64,000 nucleotides of DNA from Leadbetterella sp. (GTDB lineage Bacteria > Bacteroidota > Bacteroidia > Cytophagales > Spirosomataceae). The translations under genes were made by a program, and so were the position numbers. How positions within the stretch are numbered: position 1 is the stretch's first letter; each line of letters opens with the position of its first letter. The DNA lies in NCBI GenBank assembly GCA_019638185.1, contig JAHBUH010000009.1:1-64000 (forward strand), written 5' to 3'. A model generated the notes under the pieces. The model had not been told where the DNA came from and searched no databases. It saw nothing but the letters and a program-made list of their open reading frames with translations. Below, one piece after another: positions 35,132 to 45,054 of the stretch.

Positions 35132-36901
35132 ATGACCCTGTTTACTTACCTGAAATTTCTGCCGGTCAGCCTCCTGACCTCCTGTTTCCCGGGGCGGATC
35201 CGCCGGGGCTGGCCTAGTACCCGGCAGTTTTCTATCCCCGTCATACTCCTCCTTCTCTTTTCTTTCCCTGCCCGGGCGCAGTACGATTACCTCCTCCATA
35301 AACCTTATGGAAAAAAAGTGCTGGGTATTCATGCCATGTATAATGACCTGATCCGGATCAGCGATTCCACCCTGCGTGCCCGGAAGGCCGAAGAAATCAG
35401 GAAATTTGCCCGGAGCCATCGTGACAGGGCTCTGGAGCTGAACGTGGATTTTTTCCTGGTTTTCTGGAATGCGTTCTACCAGCCCCAGCCTAAAGAGCTG
35501 TCGCTGAAGCAGCTGACGGAACAGCTGGACCGGGCCACGAAAGAGAACGTGGACTTCCTCCGGGCCCGTTCCTTACGGGCTTTGGCAGAATTTTACTGGA
35601 AATTTGAAAAAAATTATGAGCGGGCTTTTGAGCAGTATTTATTACTGGACAAGGAGCTGGCCACAGCAAAACCCGGAGATTACCCGGAAACTGCCCGGGA
35701 CCTGATGCAGATCGGCGAAGCCTATTATTATTTCCAGGATTATCCCCAGGCCATAACCTATTTCAAAAAGGCCATCGCCCTGCCGGAGAATACCTTTAAC
35801 ACCATGGTGATCAATACCGCCCGGAATACCCTGGGTTTATGCTACCAGCAGGAGAATAAGTTAGACAGTTCGGATTATTACTTTAACCAGGTGCTCCTCA
35901 CCCCTTTCCCGGAAGCCCAGGTGTGGAAAAGGATCAGTACGGGAAATATAGGTACCAACCGCTACCTGCAGAAGCAGTATGACAGGGCTATCCCTTTACT
36001 GGAAACTGATTTTAACGGGGCGGTGATGGAGAACGACCATGGCTGCGCAGCGGGAGCCGCCATCACCCTGGCCGATATTTACCGGGAGAAAGGCGAAATG
36101 GAGAAGGCGAAAACGTATATCGCCCATGCGCAGCACTATATTGAAAAAGCGGAACAGCCGGATCGCCTGCGGCTGCTGTACCCGGTCATGAGCAAATGGT
36201 ACGCCGCTACCGGGAACCGGGAGCTGTCACGGCGTTATGTAGACTCGTCAGTAGTAGCCTTAAACCGTTACAATGAAAAGTTCAGCGCTTTAAAAGTACT
36301 GAGGGCCCAACAAAAAGTAGATCTTCAGAAAGAGAAACTACAGCAGGCGGCCATCGCCCTGGAACGGGAGAGGAAAGCCGCAGAAAGAAATTTACTGCTG
36401 TTACTGGTGCTGCTGCTGGGCATTGGCCTGGCGCTCACCTATTTCATCCAGAAGAAAAGACAGCTGGCCAAAGACCTCCGGCTGCAGAAGGCCTCGCATG
36501 AGCTGGAGGCTGCCCGCGCCAATTTAAAACGGTTTACGGGAAGCATACAGGAGAAGAACAGGCTGATAGAAGAGCTGGAGCAGCAGCTGGATAAGCATAG
36601 TGACCTTCGCCTGCAATTGCAGCAATCCACTATTCTTACCGAAGACGACTGGCTGCAGTTCAGGTCGCTTTTTGAGCAGGTGCACGGGGGCTTCCTGCAC
36701 CGGCTCCGGGAAAAATACCCTAACTTCTCTCCTGCTGAGATCCGGTTTATTTCCCTGGCAAAGCTCAATTTTTCTACCAAAGAAATGGCTACCGCCCTGG
36801 GGGTTTCGCCCCAAAGCATCCGGACCAACTGGTACCGGATCCGAAAAAAATTAGACCTTCCCGAATCCATGACGGTGAACGACCTGGTTAAAACTATTTA
36901 A
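35132..36901 (+). CDS. Membrane-anchored TPR regulator with C-terminal LuxR-like HTH
   Basis: 589 residues from the ATG at 35132. A hydrophobic stretch SIPVILLLLFSFPARAQ about 35-50 residues in is the export signal, unusually far from the start. TPR repeats fill about 110-380 (AYYYFQDYPQAITYFKKAIALP, LGLCYQQENKLDSSDYYFNQVL). A membrane span (NLLLLLVLLLGIGLALTYFI) is followed by a coiled coil (LRLQKASHELEAARANL) and a LuxR/GerE-type HTH at the end (FSPAEIRFISLAKLNFSTKEMATALGVS, then QSIRTNWYRIRKKL). The sensor faces the periplasm and the HTH the cytoplasm. This common Bacteroidota one-component form has unknown signals. The giant surface protein follows and could be its target, but the two have separate promoters. 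Confidence 0.87.
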   Translation: MTLFTYLKFLPVSLLTSCFPGRIRRGWPSTRQFSIPVILLLLFSFPARAQYDYLLHKPYGKKVLGIHAMYNDLIRISDSTLRARKAEEIRKFARSHRDRALELNVDFFLVFWNAFYQPQPKELSLKQLTEQLDRATKENVDFLRARSLRALAEFYWKFEKNYERAFEQYLLLDKELATAKPGDYPETARDLMQIGEAYYYFQDYPQAITYFKKAIALPENTFNTMVINTARNTLGLCYQQENKLDSSDYYFNQVLLTPFPEAQVWKRISTGNIGTNRYLQKQYDRAIPLLETDFNGAVMENDHGCAAGAAITLADIYREKGEMEKAKTYIAHAQHYIEKAEQPDRLRLLYPVMSKWYAATGNRELSRRYVDSSVVALNRYNEKFSALKVLRAQQKVDLQKEKLQQAAIALERERKAAERNLLLLLVLLLGIGLALTYFIQKKRQLAKDLRLQKASHELEAARANLKRFTGSIQEKNRLIEELEQQLDKHSDLRLQLQQSTILTEDDWLQFRSLFEQVHGGFLHRLREKYPNFSPAEIRFISLAKLNFSTKEMATALGVSPQSIRTNWYRIRKKLDLPESMTVNDLVKTI

Positions 36902-36983
36902 TTTCCAGGTTTTTAGCCTCGGCTGTTGTGGGTTGTGACGTTTTTGTGACATCCGCTTAACCGGTCTTCATCCTATCGTGTTA

Positions 36984-36991
36984 TAGTTTTG
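36984..36991 (+). promoter_or_regulatory. -7 box upstream of the giant surface protein
   Basis: TAGTTTTG matches TAnnTTTG, 24 nt before the start codon. No TTG lies at the expected spacing. Two TGTGAC copies 14 nt apart (near 36934-36952) lie upstream and could be a regulator site. Confidence 0.35.
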
Positions 36992-37015
36992 ATCCACTTA
37001 ACTATACGTGCATAG

Positions 37016-40000
37016 ATGAAGCACCCTTACCTCTTTTTCAAAGTCATTTTAATTCTCTCCGGTTTTTTTGCCGGCGCCCAGACACCTGATGCCGCGGGCA
37101 TCGTGTATGTTACGCCTGACGGAACCGGAAACGGCAGCAGCTGGAGCAGCCCCACTTCCAATCTCCACAATGCCATTAATGCCACCGGGGCGAAAAAAGT
37201 CTTTGTGGCTACCGGTACTTACAAAGTAGGCAGCACCAGCTTTGTGATGAAAAACGGGGTAGAGATTTACGGTGGTTTTAAGCCGGGAAGTGGCATTACC
37301 GATTTGTCTCACAACAGGATCCTTCCTAACAAAGGCATGGGGGACGGCTCCATACTGGATGGCGAGAATACGCGGCCGGTTATCTGGAATGATATGCCGG
37401 AACGCGGGCGTGCCGACATGGATTATACCGCCGTCTTAGACGGTTTCACCATTATGAAAGGGAGATACTCCAGCCATGGGGCCGGTATCCGGAATGTTAA
37501 CGCTTCGCCCACCCTTCGTAACCTGGTCATCAAAAATAATAATTGCTACTATCCGGGCCAGGGCGCCGGAATATACAATTACAGGTCCTCTCCCGGGATC
37601 AGCGATGTAACCATTACCAAGAACAATTCGTCACTTAACGGCGGTGGTATCTACAATGACATCGCATCAAGCCCGGTATTGACCCGTGTTTCCATCATTG
37701 ATAATGAAGCCTCCTACCAGGGCGGAGGTATCTACAATGACATGGACTGTAACCCCGTATACCTTAATGTGATCGTGGCGAAGAATACAGCCAATGGGGC
37801 CACTACTGCCGGCGGCGGTATATTTCATGCGTATGGCACTTCTACCTTTACCAATGCCACTTTTGTCAATAATACCCCCCTGGATGTCAACCTCCTGGGC
37901 GGCACCATCCTGTTTAATAACGCTATTGTACCCGGCGGCTTACGGCGGGGTGCCGCAGCGGCTTATACCGCAAAAAACTCCCTGCTGAAAGGCAATACAG
38001 ATCTGAGTAACGGCAATATCAATGCCGCTGATTATACTCTCACCGATATTTTCACTAACGCGGGCAGCGGGGATTATTCGCTGAAAGACGGCTCTCCGGC
38101 CGTAGATGGCGGCAGTAATACTCTTTATCCGAACCTGGACGCCAATACCAAAGACCTGGCCGGTAGCCCCCGGGTGCATAACTATGCCTCCAGCGGGGTG
38201 ATCGATATGGGCGCCTATGAGAGTCCTTATAAGGGTGTCATTATTCTTACCCCGGATGCAAACGGCATCATTTATGTGACCATTAACGGTACCTATAACG
38301 GCTCCAGTTGGGAGCATCCCACCTCTGACCTGCACAATGCCATCCACGCCAGGGGCGTAAAGAAGGTTTTTGTAGCCGGCGGAACCTATAAAGTGGGTGC
38401 CCATAGTTTTATAATGAAAAACGGGGTGGAGATTTACGGGGGTTTTGACCCGGACAGGGGGATCAGGGATCTTTCCCATAACCGTATTTTGCCCAACACC
38501 GGCGCGTCAGGCGGCTCTGTACTGGACGGGGAAGGTGCCCGATCAGTCATCTGGAATGACTTTGACGAGGCCCATGCCCTGGATAATTCCGCCGTTTTAG
38601 ACGGTTTCAGCATCATTAACGGATCTTACCAGGGCGGGCACGGGGGTGGCATTAACAATACATATGCCTCGCCTGTATTGCGTAACCTGGCCATCCGGAA
38701 TAATTCGGCCGAGAGGGGCGGTGGTATAGCTAACACCCATAGCAGCCCGGCCATTACCCAGACCATTATAGCTTCCAACCGGGCTGGAAATTATGGCTAT
38801 GGGGGTGGCGTTTACAATACCACCGGCTCCTCTCCCCAATTTATCAATTGCCTGATCACCAATAATGAAACGTATCAGCCCTCCACTTTCCAAACCTTTG
38901 GCGGTGGCATGTGGACCACAGGGGACTCCCATGCGCTGCTGATCAACGTCACCATTACCAAAAACCGGGTTTTGGGAAATTCCATTTCTGCCGGCGGTGG
39001 TTTTGGGGTAGCTGACGGTTCAAGCGCCACCTTGTACAATTGCATTATCTGGGGGAATGAAAAATCTCAAAGCACCACCCGGGAAACAGCCGATATAGCC
39101 GCCTGGGGGCCGCTTACCATCCGTCACAGCCTTCTGCAGGTTCACTCCACAGGCAATGACGCCGACCAGAACCTGGTGGGTGTGGATCCCTTATTCACGA
39201 ACTTCGCCGGCAATGATTTCAGCCTGCAGGCTGCATCACCGGCCATTAATAAAGGCAGCAATGCCCTGTTTCCGGGGTTAGACGGCAGCAACCGGGACCT
39301 GGCCGGAAATGCCCGGGTTTACAATTATACCTCAGGCGGGGTAATTGACGCGGGCGCTTATGAAAGCCCGTTTAACGGAGCGGTTTCTCCGGATCCCGGC
39401 GGTATAGTGTATGTGCGGGAGGGTTTTACCGGGAACGGCCAAACCTGGGAAACGGCCACCGGCGACCTGAAAAAAGCCATCGAGGCGAACGGAACAAAAA
39501 TGGTTTTTGTGGCCACCGGGAATTACGACGCGCCCTCTAACGGCAGTTTCAAAATGAAAAATAACGTGGAGATCTACGGCGGTTTCCAGCCCGATAACGG
39601 CATCCGTACCCTGGCAGATGCCCGTATTCTGCCTACGGAAAGCATCAGCGGCTCCGTGTTAAACGGCCAGAATCAGCTGGGGGTGATCCGGAATATTTAC
39701 ACCTCAAATGACCCGCTGGATAATTCCGCCGTACTGGACGGGTTCACCATCATGAACGGTGAAACCCCTGGAAACACATTTGGTGCCGGGATGCTGAATG
39801 TGTATGCCTCGCCTGTTCTGCGTAACCTGGTGATCAAAAATAATAAGAACCCGGACGGAGGCGGAGCCGGCATGGCCAATGTAAACGCCTCACCACTGAT
39901 GAATAACGTGATCATTACCGGCAATGAGGCTTTACGTGGGGCAGGAATGTATAATACAGACCATAGCGCCCCGGTACTGACCGATGTCATCATCAGCCAC

Positions 40001-43000
40001 AACAGGGCCACTTCCGACTCTCAATTAGGAGGCGGAGGAATATTCAGCCAGCAATCTTCCCTGACCCTTACCCGGGTGGCCATCAGCCATAATGCGGCCG
40101 GAAATGCCGGCGGAGGGATCTACCTGGTCAAAGACTCCCAAATCCAGGTAAATAATTCGGTGATAGAAGGTAATACCGCCCTTTACGGCGGAGGAGCATA
40201 CAATAACGGCTCTACAGCCCGGTTTAACGAGGTGATCTTCCGGGGCAACCAGGCCACCATGGCCACCGCCGGCAGTGGCGGAGGCGCCCTCTTCAATCAA
40301 AATTCAGGCTTATTTTTAACCAATGTGGCCGTAGTGGGAAACAGCACTAACTTCCAGGGAGGGGGGCTGCGTAACCTTTCGGGGAATCCGGAATTGATTA
40401 ACGTTACGTTTGCAGGTAATACGGCAGCCCATGCCGCCTCCACGGCCCTGGACATTGCAGGCGGCACCCCTGACTTCCGCAATACCCTTGTTCTCGGTAC
40501 GGTGACCGGCAGTTATACGGCCAGGCATTCCCTGATCCAGGGCAATACGAATCTCACTAACGGTAACCTGGATGCTTCCGGCGTGACTCCTGAAAATGTA
40601 TTTACGGATCCCGCAAACGGGAATTACACGCTGCTGGACTGCTCTCCTGCCGTGAACTCCGGAGATAACGCCCTGTTCCCCGGCCTGGATATTTCAAAAG
40701 TAGATCTGGCAGGCAATGCCCGTGTGTATGATTTTGGAAACGGTAAGGTCATTGATATGGGCGCGTATGAGTTCCAGGGCACGCCCACAGATTACAGTGT
40801 CATTCTATTAGAAGACAGTACCGTAGTGTACGATGGCCACCCGCACTCCATCACCGCCCAAAATATACTGCAGGGGGCATCCGTCACCTATGAAATTACG
40901 GGTCCGGATAACCAGACCCATACCGGTAATGCGGCCACTCCGGCCGGAACTTACGTGGTTACCGCTACCATAGCCCGTGGCGGAAACTGCCTGCCCATTA
41001 AACGGACAGCCACCCTGAAGATCAGGAAAGCCACCGCGGTCATCACCGCCGCCCACACCCAGAAGCACGTTTATGACGGTACCGTGAAAAAGGTAGTGGC
41101 TACCCTGAACCATACCGAAACCCCAGTAAACTATTCTCCTCAGCAGGGCTATACAGACGAGGGAACTTACCCGATCATTATTTCCGCTTCAGAAACGGCA
41201 AATTACCTGGCCGCTTCTGATACCGTTAGCCTGGTGATTGAAAAAGCCAGGCTTTCCGGAATTGCCCTCCGGGACTCCGCTTTTACCTATGACGGCACTC
41301 CCAAATCACTGGCAGTGACCGGGCTGCCCGCAGGGGCCACGGTGGTCTATACCGGAAATGCCCAAACCCATGCCGGGATTTACAGTGTCAAAGCCACCGT
41401 TTCCCGGCCCAATTACCGGGACTCCCTGCTTACGGCTACATTGACCATTCATAAAGCTGCAGCGGTGGTCACCGCCGCCCAGACCCAGACGCATGTTTAT
41501 GACGGAGCGGTGAAAAACATTGCGGCCACGTTAAATCATACGGAGACCGCCCTGATCTATTTCCCTCAGCAGAGCTATACGGCCGCCGGCACCTACCCGG
41601 TAATTATTTCAGCTGCGGAAACCGGGAATTATTTCGGGACAGCCGATACTGTCAGCCTGGTCATTGAAAAAGCTAAACTTTCCGGGATTGCCCTCCGCGA
41701 CTCCGCTTTTACCTATGACGGCACCGCAAAATCACTGGCAGTGACCGGGCTGCCCGCGGGGGCTACGGTAGTTTATGACGACAATGGAAAAATCAATGCC
41801 GGAATCTACAGCGTCAAAGCCACCGTTTCCCGGCCCAACTACGAGGACTTCCTGCTTACGGCTACCCTGACCATTGGCAAAGCGGCAGCGGTGATCACTG
41901 CCGCCCAGACCCAGAAGCACGTTTATGACGGTGCGGTGAAAAACGTAACGGCTACTTTAAATCATACCGAGGCCCCACTGACCTACTCTCCGCAATGGGG
42001 CTACACTACCGTAGGAACCTATCCCATTATCATTTCAGCAGCGGCCACCGCTAATTACCTGGCCGCTTCAGACACGGTAGATTTAGTAATTGAAAAAGCG
42101 AACCTGTCGGGCATCACTTTCCGCGATTCCGTCTTTACGTATGACGGTACCCCTAAATCACTGGCAGTAGCCGGGCTGTCTGCGGATGCCTCCGTAATTT
42201 ACAGCGGGAATGAAAAAACCCTGGCGGGCATATACATCGTCAAAGCTACCGTTTCCCGGCCCAATTACGAGGACTTCCTGCTTACCGCTAACCTCATCAT
42301 TAACAAAGCTTCCGCCCGGATCACCGCCACCCAGATCCAGAAGCACGTTTATGACGGTACGGTGAAAAACGTAACGGCCGCCCTGAATCATACCGAAACT
42401 ACCCTGACCTATTCCCCCCAGCAGGGCTATACGGCTGCTGGAATCTACCCGGTGATCATTTCAGCCGCAGAAACCGTAAATTACCTCAAAACAGCCGATA
42501 CCGTTAGCCTGGTGATCGAAAAAGCCGCACTGTCCGGCATCACCTTCCGCGATTCCACCTTTACCTATGACGGCACCCCGAAATCACTGGCCGTAGACGG
42601 GCTGCCTGCCGGGGCCACGGTAGTTTATACCGGCAATGGAAAAATTAACGCCGGCACCTACTCTGTAACCGCTACGGTATCGCAGCCCCAGTACCAGGAT
42701 TATACCCTGTCAGCTACCCTGAAAATAAACAAAGCCGCCGCGGTCATCACCGCTGCCCAAACCCAGAAGTACAGTTATGACGGTACGGTGAAAAACGTGG
42801 TGGCTTCCCTGAATCATACGGAAGCTGCCCTCACTTATTCTCCACAGCAGGGCTACAGTGACGCCGGAACCTACACGGTCACGATTTCTGCTGCAGCAGG
42901 TACCAACTACCTGGCGGCTTCTGCTACCGTTAACCTGGTGATTGAAAGCGGGAGTATTTCCGGCATAATCCTTAATAACCTGACCGTGACGTATGACGGT

Positions 43001-45040
43001 ACCCCTAAATCACTGATCGTGAACGGGCTGCCCGCCGGCGCCACGGTAACCTATGGAGGTAATGGAAAAACCGATGCGGGTGTCTACCCGGTAACCGCTA
43101 CCGTTTCCCGCCCTAACTACCAGGACGTGCTGCTTTCAGCTACCCTGACCATTAACAAGGCCGCCGCCGTGATCACTGCCGCTGCCGAACAGGCCTACAC
43201 CGCAGACGGCACCGTAAAGAAAGTAGTGGCTACATTGAATCATACGGAGGCTTTCCTCAGCTATTCCCCGCAGCAGGGATACGCCCAGTCGGGAAATTAC
43301 GAGATCACGGTTTCTGTGCCGGCCACGAAAAACTACCTGGCCGCCTCTAAAAAGGTGAAGCTCATCATCAGTAAGCTCTCTTTTCAGGGCGTAGGGTTTT
43401 CTAACGGCGAATTTACCTATAATGGCGCACCGCAGTTTATTTATGTCTGGGGCGCACCGGAAGGCTCCCGGATCACCTATTCCGGAAACGGTCAAACCAA
43501 TGCCGGCATTTATTCCGTAAAAGCCCTTATCCAGAAAGAAAATTACAACGACCTGGAGCTGACGGCCACCCTGATCATCCATAAGGCAGCAGCTTATATT
43601 TCCACAGAATCTTTCCAGTCGCATGTGTATGACGGCTCCGTAAAATGGGTACAGGCCGGGCTGAATCACTCGGAAACCTCCCTGGCCTACTATCCGCAGC
43701 AGGGCTACACCGAGGCCGGCTCGTATTCCGTAACCGTAACGGCTAACGAAACCCCGAATTTTTCTTCGGCCTCTGCCACCGTATTCCTGTATATTGACAA
43801 GGCGCGGTTCCAGGGGGTCTCACTGGCGGACAAAGAATTTACCTATAACGGCTCTCCGTATTCCCTGGCGGTGACCGGCGCACCGGAAGGGGCCCAGATC
43901 ACTTACACCGGGAACAATCAGACCAATGCCGGCACGTATAAGGTGACGGCCCTGGTGCAGATGAAGAACTATTATGACCTGGAGCTGACCGCCGGATTAG
44001 TCATTCACAAGGCGCCGCAAAGCATCACCTTCGAGGAAATAGGCACCAAACACCTCGAAAACGACACGGATTTCCAGTTGAACGCCACCAGTTCCTCCGG
44101 CCTCCCGGTACGCTATACTTTCACTTACCAGGCGGAAGAGGCCCCCGCCACGGTCAGCGGGGCCGGCTGGGTGGAACTACACACTTCCGGGTATGTGAGC
44201 ATAAGCGCCCACCAGGAGGGCAATGAAAACTATCTTCCGGCAGACTCCGTAATGCGGCAACTGAAGATCATCAGCTCCGATGCCACCATCCACCGGATCA
44301 CTATCAACGGGAAGGTTACGGAAACCCCGGAAACCGACATCTATTACCTCATAGACTGTTCGGATGAAAGCAGTCGCATCCCGGTTCAACTGAAGACGGA
44401 GGTAGGGGCTAATCTGGTTCCTGGTCGCTCGTTCATCATAGATGTGCCCAAACCCGGCATTTACAAACAGACCGTGGTCATCACTTCCCAGGACAGCACC
44501 AATACCCTGACCTATCACATCACCGTGGAGAAACGGTTTAAATTTGAAGACATCGGAATTCAAAAGTTCAATAACCTCTTCCTGGTCAATAACAATCCGC
44601 AGACGAACGGCGGCTACGGGTTTACAGATTACGAATGGTACAAAAACGGCGAAAAGGTCAGTACGGGGCAATACTACTCCGCCGGTAACCAGGCCGGCGA
44701 TCTTCTGGACGAGGGGGCGGAATACACCGTGCGCATGAAGACCGCCACCGGCGAGTGGCTCTCCTCCTGTTCTTTCCGCTTCCTTCCGGATGTAACCTTT
44801 ACCCTGGGAGTTTTCCCTAACCCGGTGGTGGCAGGGCACCTGCTGAAGGTCAAAGTGAATGATCCGGGCGAAGCCCGCGTGAGGGTCCTGACCTTAACCG
44901 GCGCACCGGTCCTGGAGGTACGGGTGAAAGAAAGCCCGGCAGAGATCAGGCTACCCGCCGAGATCTCGCCCGGTACTTACATTCTTCACTATGAGAGTGG
45001 CAGGAACCGGAAAAGTATCCCCTTTGTGATTAAAAAATAA
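37016..45040 (+). CDS. Giant T9SS-secreted surface adhesin (beta-helix modules, MBG-type repeats)
   Basis: 2,674 residues. Signal peptide (residues 1-21, cut after GFFAGA). Residues about 28-1255 are three homologous right-handed beta-helix modules of 370-460 residues, each opening with a (G)IVYV..G-NG-SW motif and closing in LAG-ARV-Y..GVIDMGAYE (choice-of-anchor-Q-like). Residues about 1260-2330 hold alternating MBG-type domains: type A with SGI..FTYDGTPKSL and type B with HVYDGTVKN and NHTE..YSPQQGY. Then come an Ig-like region and a T9SS type A sorting tail (VFPNPVVAGH .. LPAEISPGTYILHYESG .. IPFVIKK). It should be exported through the outer membrane and fixed to the surface; adhesion is inferred from architecture. 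A barrel-protein gene follows after 14 nt. Confidence 0.9.
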   Translation: MKHPYLFFKVILILSGFFAGAQTPDAAGIVYVTPDGTGNGSSWSSPTSNLHNAINATGAKKVFVATGTYKVGSTSFVMKNGVEIYGGFKPGSGITDLSHNRILPNKGMGDGSILDGENTRPVIWNDMPERGRADMDYTAVLDGFTIMKGRYSSHGAGIRNVNASPTLRNLVIKNNNCYYPGQGAGIYNYRSSPGISDVTITKNNSSLNGGGIYNDIASSPVLTRVSIIDNEASYQGGGIYNDMDCNPVYLNVIVAKNTANGATTAGGGIFHAYGTSTFTNATFVNNTPLDVNLLGGTILFNNAIVPGGLRRGAAAAYTAKNSLLKGNTDLSNGNINAADYTLTDIFTNAGSGDYSLKDGSPAVDGGSNTLYPNLDANTKDLAGSPRVHNYASSGVIDMGAYESPYKGVIILTPDANGIIYVTINGTYNGSSWEHPTSDLHNAIHARGVKKVFVAGGTYKVGAHSFIMKNGVEIYGGFDPDRGIRDLSHNRILPNTGASGGSVLDGEGARSVIWNDFDEAHALDNSAVLDGFSIINGSYQGGHGGGINNTYASPVLRNLAIRNNSAERGGGIANTHSSPAITQTIIASNRAGNYGYGGGVYNTTGSSPQFINCLITNNETYQPSTFQTFGGGMWTTGDSHALLINVTITKNRVLGNSISAGGGFGVADGSSATLYNCIIWGNEKSQSTTRETADIAAWGPLTIRHSLLQVHSTGNDADQNLVGVDPLFTNFAGNDFSLQAASPAINKGSNALFPGLDGSNRDLAGNARVYNYTSGGVIDAGAYESPFNGAVSPDPGGIVYVREGFTGNGQTWETATGDLKKAIEANGTKMVFVATGNYDAPSNGSFKMKNNVEIYGGFQPDNGIRTLADARILPTESISGSVLNGQNQLGVIRNIYTSNDPLDNSAVLDGFTIMNGETPGNTFGAGMLNVYASPVLRNLVIKNNKNPDGGGAGMANVNASPLMNNVIITGNEALRGAGMYNTDHSAPVLTDVIISHNRATSDSQLGGGGIFSQQSSLTLTRVAISHNAAGNAGGGIYLVKDSQIQVNNSVIEGNTALYGGGAYNNGSTARFNEVIFRGNQATMATAGSGGGALFNQNSGLFLTNVAVVGNSTNFQGGGLRNLSGNPELINVTFAGNTAAHAASTALDIAGGTPDFRNTLVLGTVTGSYTARHSLIQGNTNLTNGNLDASGVTPENVFTDPANGNYTLLDCSPAVNSGDNALFPGLDISKVDLAGNARVYDFGNGKVIDMGAYEFQGTPTDYSVILLEDSTVVYDGHPHSITAQNILQGASVTYEITGPDNQTHTGNAATPAGTYVVTATIARGGNCLPIKRTATLKIRKATAVITAAHTQKHVYDGTVKKVVATLNHTETPVNYSPQQGYTDEGTYPIIISASETANYLAASDTVSLVIEKARLSGIALRDSAFTYDGTPKSLAVTGLPAGATVVYTGNAQTHAGIYSVKATVSRPNYRDSLLTATLTIHKAAAVVTAAQTQTHVYDGAVKNIAATLNHTETALIYFPQQSYTAAGTYPVIISAAETGNYFGTADTVSLVIEKAKLSGIALRDSAFTYDGTAKSLAVTGLPAGATVVYDDNGKINAGIYSVKATVSRPNYEDFLLTATLTIGKAAAVITAAQTQKHVYDGAVKNVTATLNHTEAPLTYSPQWGYTTVGTYPIIISAAATANYLAASDTVDLVIEKANLSGITFRDSVFTYDGTPKSLAVAGLSADASVIYSGNEKTLAGIYIVKATVSRPNYEDFLLTANLIINKASARITATQIQKHVYDGTVKNVTAALNHTETTLTYSPQQGYTAAGIYPVIISAAETVNYLKTADTVSLVIEKAALSGITFRDSTFTYDGTPKSLAVDGLPAGATVVYTGNGKINAGTYSVTATVSQPQYQDYTLSATLKINKAAAVITAAQTQKYSYDGTVKNVVASLNHTEAALTYSPQQGYSDAGTYTVTISAAAGTNYLAASATVNLVIESGSISGIILNNLTVTYDGTPKSLIVNGLPAGATVTYGGNGKTDAGVYPVTATVSRPNYQDVLLSATLTINKAAAVITAAAEQAYTADGTVKKVVATLNHTEAFLSYSPQQGYAQSGNYEITVSVPATKNYLAASKKVKLIISKLSFQGVGFSNGEFTYNGAPQFIYVWGAPEGSRITYSGNGQTNAGIYSVKALIQKENYNDLELTATLIIHKAAAYISTESFQSHVYDGSVKWVQAGLNHSETSLAYYPQQGYTEAGSYSVTVTANETPNFSSASATVFLYIDKARFQGVSLADKEFTYNGSPYSLAVTGAPEGAQITYTGNNQTNAGTYKVTALVQMKNYYDLELTAGLVIHKAPQSITFEEIGTKHLENDTDFQLNATSSSGLPVRYTFTYQAEEAPATVSGAGWVELHTSGYVSISAHQEGNENYLPADSVMRQLKIISSDATIHRITINGKVTETPETDIYYLIDCSDESSRIPVQLKTEVGANLVPGRSFIIDVPKPGIYKQTVVITSQDSTNTLTYHITVEKRFKFEDIGIQKFNNLFLVNNNPQTNGGYGFTDYEWYKNGEKVSTGQYYSAGNQAGDLLDEGAEYTVRMKTATGEWLSSCSFRFLPDVTFTLGVFPNPVVAGHLLKVKVNDPGEARVRVLTLTGAPVLEVRVKESPAEIRLPAEISPGTYILHYESGRNRKSIPFVIKK
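37103..40795 (+). repeat. Triplicated beta-helix module inside the adhesin
   Basis: Three diverged direct copies begin near 37103, 38269 and 39404. Aligned landmarks in each: KKVFVATGTYKVG (or AGGTYKVG, ATGNYDA), MKNGVEIYGGF, a D-S-AVLDGF, SP-LRNL-IKNN, and LAG-ARV-Y. The copies differ enough to be an old duplication. Confidence 0.85.
41036..44020 (+). repeat. 426-bp in-frame tandem repeats (seven units) inside the adhesin
   Basis: The unit start recurs at 41036, 41462, 41888, 42314 and 42740, always exactly 426 bp (142 codons) apart, then with more divergence near 43166 and 43592. Each unit holds one B-type domain (HVYDG..) and one A-type domain (FTYDG..). Neighbouring central units are nearly identical over long stretches, for example TATGACGG followed by CCGTTTCCCGGCCCAA downstream. 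This favours unit gain or loss by recombination. Confidence 0.92.
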
Positions 45041-45054
45041 ACGCTGATTATTCC

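Noticed and set aside
41036-44020. Tandem repeats as a CRISPR array
   Set aside because: The 426-bp units are in-frame coding repeats without short direct repeats and unique spacers.
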